Shown here in pieces: positions 7,333 through 11,606 of a DNA stretch of 11,606 nt. The notes below the pieces were generated by a model that worked only from the letters and a program-made list of their open reading frames with translations, was not told the origin of the DNA and did not search any database. The number at the start of each line of letters is the position of its first letter. The first letter of the stretch is position 1. This stretch comes from Synura sp. LO234KE (lineage: Eukaryota; Sar; Synurophyceae; Synurales; Mallomonadaceae). Both the position numbers and the translations under genes were made by a program. The DNA lies in the NCBI GenBank assembly GCA_015143735.1, contig VKHC01000492.1, positions 1 to 11,606 of the forward strand. The letters run 5' to 3'.

Positions 7333-8930
7333 CGCGACCGAGTCCACTCGAACCTTCTAGACCTAACCTCGGTCCCACCCTCCTTAGATGAATTTACGGG
7401 AGTGCTCCACTCCAAATTTGGGCACTCCCTTCAGGCCTACAATACGAGCACCTTCAGAACTGGTCTCCGGACATGGGAGCAGAAGCGTATGCTCGTTTTG
7501 CCTCCATGTGCACTCATCAACATACTCCAGAATCCTGGAAATGGAAATGGCTCGTGCCCATCCCGAAAAAACGCTCTGACAAGGTACAGAAAATGCGGCC
7601 AACCATGCTTATAGAGGTACTACCTAAGCGGTGGACAAGATTAAGTGGCAAGCGAATTACGTCGTCCCTCCGGAAACATGATGTACTCTCTCTCAATCAA
7701 CACGGCTATCTTCCCAAACGAGGCACGTACACAGCAAACCTCCAATTACTTAACACACTCGCGGCCACCTGGGACGAGCAACGCTCTCGTTATGGGTGCT
7801 CCTGGGATATGAAGAAAGCGTTTGATTCAGTATCCAAACCCCTTATCCTCCTGTGTTGGCCGCGCCTTGGAGTCCCCTTCGCGATCGCGCAGTGGCTTGT
7901 GGACCTCGATGAGGCCGGGTACACCCTAGTACGTCCCCCTTTGCCCTTGAACGATGGGACCTTTAGGGTCTCGCAGGAGCTCACCAAATCGCTTTCAACC
8001 CCGGACGTTGCACAGACCAAGGTGACATCCACAGTCCCTTTACTTGGCTGGCGGTGTTCAATGTACTGTTCACTATGCTTGAAAGCACCCCCACGTCAGA
8101 CCACAATTTTCTACTGCGTCGCCCGACGGCTCCTACTCCGCCGCGCGGGATATCTGCTTCGCGGAGGATCTCCAATCCCTTGGCTCAACTCTGGAAAGGC
8201 TTCAGCGCACGGCCGACCTGGTCTTCACCTACGCTATGGTCTTCAATTTGACCATGCGTCACACAAGCTCCGGGCGTTCTACTATCGCGGTCTTATTCTG
8301 CACACTACGGCCCCCCCGTTCATCCGGGTCTATGCTCCGGGCTGGATACCATCCTCAAGTCCAAAGGAACGTTTAAGAGCCTGGGAGTCGAGTATCCGAT
8401 CACCTCCATTCGGGCGATATCAATCAAAATGACGTCGTTGCGTGCTGTCACCACAATCATCTCCAAGTATCTATATAACCGAGGGGCCTATGTGGGGGTT
8501 CTGTCATCCTAGTCCCTGGCCCAGTGCAAAGAACTGGACAAGATCTTCGAACACTAGCTCCGCCGCAGGACCAAAAACATGAAGTCCTCGCAACTCAAAA
8601 ACCTCTTCCAACCTGCTAGTGAAGGGGGCCAGGGATACCAACGGTTCTCGGACATTATCAAGCATCGCAAACGGACTTCTTTGGACCGGGTCCTTCACTC
8701 TGCAGATCATTGGTCCCGGTGGGCGGCCGGCGCACTTGTCCGCCGGAGTCACCGATTTCCGCACCACCTCTAGGTCCCAGCCATCACTCCCCAAATAGTC
8801 CGTCCAGAGCATTGGATCACCAGCCTTATTGAGTACGGATGGAAAGGAAACCAAGCGGCTCTCTCTCCCTGTTTCACGCGCGCGTCCGGCCTTGCATCAG
8901 TCCCTGGTGGGATCTCCTCTCCGCGGGCAC
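7333..8930 (+). pseudogene. Reverse transcriptase domain of the LINE, frameshifted and with a changed active site
   Basis: RT blocks occur in order but in several frames. At about 7530-7680: W-L-V-P-I-P-K-K and R-P-T-M-L-I-E-V-L with N-Q-H-G-Y-L-P-K-R-G-T, typical of fingers motifs 1-2. Motif A is W-D-M-K-K-A-F-D-S-V (first Asp GAT 7806-7808). In the next frame motif B is D-Q-G-D-I-H-S-P-F-T-W-L (8015-8050), then F-N-V-L-F-T-M-L. In a third frame motif C reads C-F-A-E-D-L-Q-S-L (8155-8181), where LINEs have Y-A-D-D. Motif D/E follows as F-K-S-L-G-V-E-Y. The thumb has K-N-L-F-Q-P-A-S-E-G-G-Q-G-Y-Q-R-F-S-D-I-I-K (8597-8662). Stops are at 8510-8512, 8555-8557 and 8771-8773, all TAG. It would copy element RNA at the nicked target. 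The frame changes and the lost motif-C Asp show it is dead. Confidence 0.92.
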
Positions 8931-10109
8931 ACCTGGTCCCCCTCGAACTTAAAATGTCTTCACTCCTTTTACCTTACCACGTTTGGGGATCTCGTCCACT
9001 GGAATCGCGCACGTAACTCCTGGTGCCGGCGTGAAGTTAATGGACCCCAGGCGCTTCAGGGCGCGCTAGCTACTCTCATTCTCCCCACGGACACAGCCGT
9101 CCCCCTCCTACCGGGTCAAGCTTGGCACTTCTCGTCGGGTGTCTTTCTATCGGGGGCAACCGACATCACTGAGATACTTTCCACCAGTTGTGTTCCCTCC
9201 ACGTGAGGGCATTCCCTCACTGTTGTCATTTACGCTGGAAGTTGCCTCATCCTGCTATTTCTCCTCCTTATGGAACGATCCTGCTTTCCCCGTCCCGCCC
9301 TCTCGTGTACCATGGCTCTCTGTGGCTACCCACGACTGGTTTCCAGAGATCTTCGGTGCACGTGATGTGCGGACTTCCCTCCTTACGCTTGTCTTCTGCT
9401 CTGGCCGTCCACTGCCAGGGGGGTATCTCCGGTGCCCTCTCCTCCCTCGTCGCGCTTCCTCTCACGAAGTCTACCGGCGGTGTCTTATCTCCCTCCGTCC
9501 TATGTGGGCCATATGGGCTCTCCCACCCATCTTGCGTCTCCGGAAACCAGCCTAGTGTCCTCCTCCTCGGAACATTCTCCCCATCATGTCTTCCTCGCGC
9601 TCCACACCAGTAATGGTTTCTCCCCTCTGCAGCACGCAGTCGACACAGGCGTTCACCGCGTGTCCCTCGCCCTGTGATCATGTCGCCTGGTCTTCGCGGC
9701 TCTACTGTGACGCCATAGCTAAGTTCCATGCCCGTCCCAAACCCCAGGTCGTTCTCCTCATGGGGATCCTTCGTGCCCTCTGGGATCACCAGAGGCGGCC
9801 TATGACTAGGCACCCCTCATCAAACATATCTAAGACTCAGCCCGTTCGCCCCCGACCTCGTTTGCTAGTGAAGTGACTGCATGGCTTAATGAAACTGTCC
9901 AACTTTTCCTGTCCCCACCTGTGTCGCTTCGACACTACTCTCCTCCGGTCTCAATTCTCGGGCCCAATTCTCCGTCGTCGGATATCGGTATGCACCTGGC
10001 CCAGTCTTACGCGGCCTCCGGAGTCTCTCCCCTCTCCACGTCTCCCTCGATGCACGAGACCTCCTTCACGGTCCACCCCTAGGCGATTGCTTTCCTGTGG
10101 AAGCTCTGA
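8931..10109 (+). pseudogene. ORF2 post-RT C-terminal region, poorly preserved
   Basis: Fragments of protein-like sequence follow the thumb. L-I-E-Y-G-W-K-G-N-Q-A-A-L (from about 8823) belongs to the RT frame. In another frame F-G-D-L-V-H-W, then L-L-P-G-Q-A-W-H-F-S-S-G-V-F-L-S-G (to 9206) resemble the LINE post-RT region. A third frame is open from about 9139 to 9876 with one TAG at 9553-9555 and contains S-S-H-E-V-Y-R-R-C-L. A fourth runs to 10082 (S-E-V-T-A-W-L-N-E-T-V-Q-L-F-L). No named domain is visible. From 9560 to 10080 I cannot tell which frame is ancestral. Minus-strand openness across 9268-9813 mirrors the low stop density and is not taken as a gene. Confidence 0.5.
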
Positions 10110-10628
10110 GAGATTCCTAGTTGTGGAGGGACCTCTTTACGGGGGATCCCCTGCTCGTCTCCCTGGACCACCAAGCGCGTGCAATCCCTGCGGCGTCTTC
10201 CCGCCCAGCACACTCGTGACCTGGACCGGTCCTCTCGCGGCGACCCTCCCGTCTGGGAAGACGTCACGATGAGCTTTGCGGCCAAGGTCCTTGACCTGTC
10301 CTGTCTGCTTCAAGGATCCAGGAGCCATTACGAGAAACACCTCCACGAGCGGCACTGGACCATCGGTTACAACTCATGCAAAGAAGCCTCCACAGCTCCT
10401 GAACGGAGGGCCTTACTGACGTGCACTATCTGCTCTTTCTCCGACCGCCGCGACGCAGACACTAACGACCACGTCTTCCGCCTCTGCCCCTCCCCCCTTT
10501 TGCATCAGTGTCGGGTGTCTACGAACGCTCAGATGGATCAATACGTGCTAAGCACCGACCTAGAAAAACGGATTGTTCCTCGGCTCATTCAACTTGTTCT
10601 CTCGCCCGACGGTCGCAGAATTTGCTGA
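10110..10628 (+). pseudogene. Zinc-binding (zf-RVT, CCHC) segment of ORF2
   Basis: The frame is open between the TGAs at 10107-10109 and 10626-10628. It contains W-E-D-V-T-M-S-F-A, then R-S-H-Y-E-K-H-L-H-E-R-H-W-T-I-G, and then a C-x2-C-x12-H-x4-C cluster with codons TGC 10422-10424, TGC 10431-10433, CAC 10470-10472 and TGC 10485-10487. This spacing and position, between RT and RNase H after an R/H-rich lead-in, match the zf-RVT module of LINE ORF2 proteins, which helps bind RNA or DNA during target-primed reverse transcription. All four ligands are intact. Its frame differs from that of the segment that follows, so an indel lies near 10500-10630. Confidence 0.82.
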
Positions 10629-11005
10629 GAAATTGGAACAATCTCTCCAGCGTCCTTCTCCCTGCCAACTCCTCCGTGGCCATCCACGCCATGCTCCTTT
10701 ACTTCTCCCGCACATTGGCCTCGCGGATTGACGCACTCTGAGAAGCCAGGAAACAGGCGAAATATGTCGAGGCCGTGGAGAACAGTCTGGAGGCCGACCC
10801 GATTACCCTCCGCGCTCTAAAATGCACGTATAAACCGTTCTCCCCTCGGCCGATCAATAAACCCAAAGTGTTTTACGGGAGTTCACACCTCCTGGAAAGA
10901 AGCCAACCGCATACCATAGGCATCCGCAGCGATTTCAAGCGGTTCAAGACCCGTCAGAAGGCCATCGGCAGCGATTTCAAGCGGTTCAAGACCCGTCAGA
11001 AGGCC
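10629..11005 (+). pseudogene. Linker between zinc motif and RNase H, with basic repeats
   Basis: One frame reads W-N-N-L-S-S-V-L-L ... S-R-T-L-A-S-R-I-D-A-L, crosses a TGA at 10739-10741, and continues E-A-R-K-Q-A-K-Y-V-E-A-V-E-N-S-L-E-A-D-P through a Pro/Lys-rich part into two copies of S-D-F-K-R-F-K-T-R-Q-K-A. It is helical-looking and strongly basic at its end. The third repeat copy lies in the RNase H frame. The TGA could be a C-to-T change from CGA, but this cannot be shown. No catalytic motif is present. Confidence 0.6.
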
Positions 11006-11043
11006 GCAGCGATTCCAAGCGGTTCCAGACCCGTCAGAAGGCC
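10926..11043 (+). repeat. Three tandem copies of a 38-42-bp coding unit
   Basis: Copies start at 10926, 10968 and 11006, each with GCAGCGATT. Copies 1 and 2 are identical over their shared 38 bp. Copy 3 differs at two bases (GATTTC to GATTCC and CAAGAC to CCAGAC). The first spacing is 42 bp and the second 38 bp, the difference being ATCG. The array adds 80 bp relative to a single copy, which is not a multiple of three. Confidence 0.92.
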
Positions 11044-11606
11044 GAAGCTTACGTCGTCCAACAAGTTACCCTAGGCCAGACCCCGCTCCTTTCTCCGGAT
11101 GCGGTCTTTTACGCGGACGGCTCTGCCTCGCTGGCGTCGGGGACCGCCGGGTGGAGAGTTCAATTGACTCGCGCCTCTCTGCTCCCCCTGTCTCGCTCTG
11201 GGGTCCTGTGATTACTGACCTGTCCGAACCGGATTGGATCGGGGCGCTCCGTCCATCTAACAACACCGGTGAAATCATGCTTTCTATCATGCCCTCAAGT
11301 GGATTCGTGTCTCGGACGGGTTCACCTCCACGCCCGTTCGCCGACGCCTCAACTTGATCACTGATAGCAAGTACTGCGTGCGCCTCTTCCAGGACAACTC
11401 CATCAAGGAGCGACGCAACAAGGCCATCATCCAGCACCTCCGTCGCCTTCTTCAAGAGGTGCGTGCCCATCATGATATCGCCATTTCCTGGATCAAGGCG
11501 CACACGGGTAGCTCCTTCCCCGAAGCACTCATCAGTGCACGTAACTTGGCCGTGGATAACCACACCGTTTATACCCCGACTTTATACTACCATTATACCC
11601 CGCATT
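11006..11606 (+). pseudogene. RNase H domain of ORF2, two frameshifts, runs off the window
   Basis: RNase H removes the RNA strand of the RNA/DNA hybrid. The frame from the third repeat copy gives V-F-Y-A-D-G-S-A-S-L (first Asp GAC 11116-11118) and meets a TGA at 11209-11211. A second frame gives D-W-I-G-A-L-R-P-S-N-N-T-G-E-I (Glu GAA 11271-11273). From 11288 a third frame gives H-A-L-K-W-I-R, then L-I-T-D-S-K-Y-C-V (Asp GAT 11363-11365), S-W-I-K-A-H-T-G (His CAC 11501-11503) and R-N-L-A-V-D (Asp GAT 11555-11557), open to the last base. All four acidic residues and the His are present across the three frames, with ordinary spacing. It would have been the C-terminal domain of the polyprotein. 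The two indels, near 11200 and 11285, make it non-coding as it stands. Confidence 0.9.

Larger units (their letters stand above)
1..11606 (+). mobile_element. Degenerate non-LTR (LINE-type) retrotransposon, both ends outside the window
   Basis: The + strand carries, in LINE order, an ORF1-like region, an EEP/APE-type endonuclease, a LINE linker, a reverse transcriptase, a post-RT CCHC zinc motif and an RNase H domain. No LTRs, integrase or aspartic protease are seen, and the endonuclease lies upstream of the RT, which excludes an LTR element. Many in-frame stops and frame changes mark the copy as inactive. The strand is pyrimidine-rich throughout, except for an inserted AT-rich DNA element at 5494-6791. 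Neither the 5' end nor the 3' tail is in the window, since open frames run off both edges. EEP plus RNase H in one ORF is known from Tad1-, I- and some L1-like clades of fungi, plants, algae and protists. The exact clade cannot be set without a phylogeny. Confidence 0.9.

Noticed and set aside
9268-9813. Minus-strand 181-codon ORF
   Set aside because: It is Gly/Arg/Glu-rich with no motif, opposite the LINE C-terminal region. Openness follows from strand composition.
10926-11043. CRISPR-like array
   Set aside because: There are only three head-to-tail copies without spacers, lying within the LINE coding region. They are a simple tandem duplication.
938-11606. Reassigned stop codons as an explanation for the in-frame stops
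   Set aside because: TAG, TGA and TAA all occur inside coherent frames, together with frameshifts and lost catalytic residues. Ordinary pseudogene decay explains them better than a variant code.
1-11606. LTR retrotransposon, integrated virus, or prokaryotic retron/group II intron
   Set aside because: No LTRs, integrase, aspartic protease, envelope or intron RNA structure is seen. The EEP endonuclease, RT, zf-RVT, RNase H order is that of a LINE.

Overview
This is eukaryotic accessory DNA. No host gene, rRNA or tRNA is recognisable. Almost the whole + strand is one long, decayed non-LTR (LINE-type) retrotransposon, read left to right and cut off at both window edges. Its domain order is clear: N-terminal ORFs, an apurinic-type (EEP) endonuclease around 4100-5060, a LINE linker, a reverse transcriptase around 7470-8770, a C-terminal region, a CCHC zinc-binding motif around 10420-10490, and an RNase H domain from 11098 to the window end. 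A LINE carrying both an EEP endonuclease and RNase H suggests a fungus or another non-animal eukaryote. The sequence does not fix the species.

Region 1 (3-3103): an open frame running in from the left edge (3-518) and a Lys/Arg/Pro/Ser-rich frame (524-898) look like the end of a nucleic-acid-binding ORF1-like protein. From 938 to 3103 a single reading frame stays coherent for about 2.1 kb, broken only by stop codons. It contains two copies of a G-S-C-G box, one of them preceded by P-D, each followed downstream by a similar 'F-(S/T)-x-x-(D/E)-(V/L)-H-(K/R)-(I/V)-L' block. This resembles two tandem OTU-type cysteine-protease-like modules and is the least expected coding content here. Region 2 (3104-4028) is a Ser/Pro-rich stretch with no recognisable domain.

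Region 3 (4029-11606): this is the ORF2-type polyprotein. The endonuclease keeps most motifs, but its last catalytic His is Leu. The RT has lost the YADD box (it reads F-A-E-D) and changes frame several times. The zinc motif is intact, and RNase H keeps all its acidic residues across two frameshifts. Just before RNase H, a 42-bp unit has been triplicated. The net gain is 80 bp, and that gain alone explains the frame change there.

Nested element (5494-6791): a 1298-bp AT-rich, non-coding element interrupts ORF2 between the endonuclease and the RT. It has 27-bp terminal inverted repeats (26/27 identical), flanking AAC/AAC (likely a 3-bp target duplication), subterminal repeats with a 12-bp hairpin, and an internal array of about four decayed repeats of 165-183 bp. 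It looks like a non-autonomous DNA transposon. Removing it with one AAC copy rejoins the LINE reading frame up to a run of ten Cs.

No credible minus-strand gene was found. The whole locus reads as a dead LINE with a younger DNA transposon inside it.
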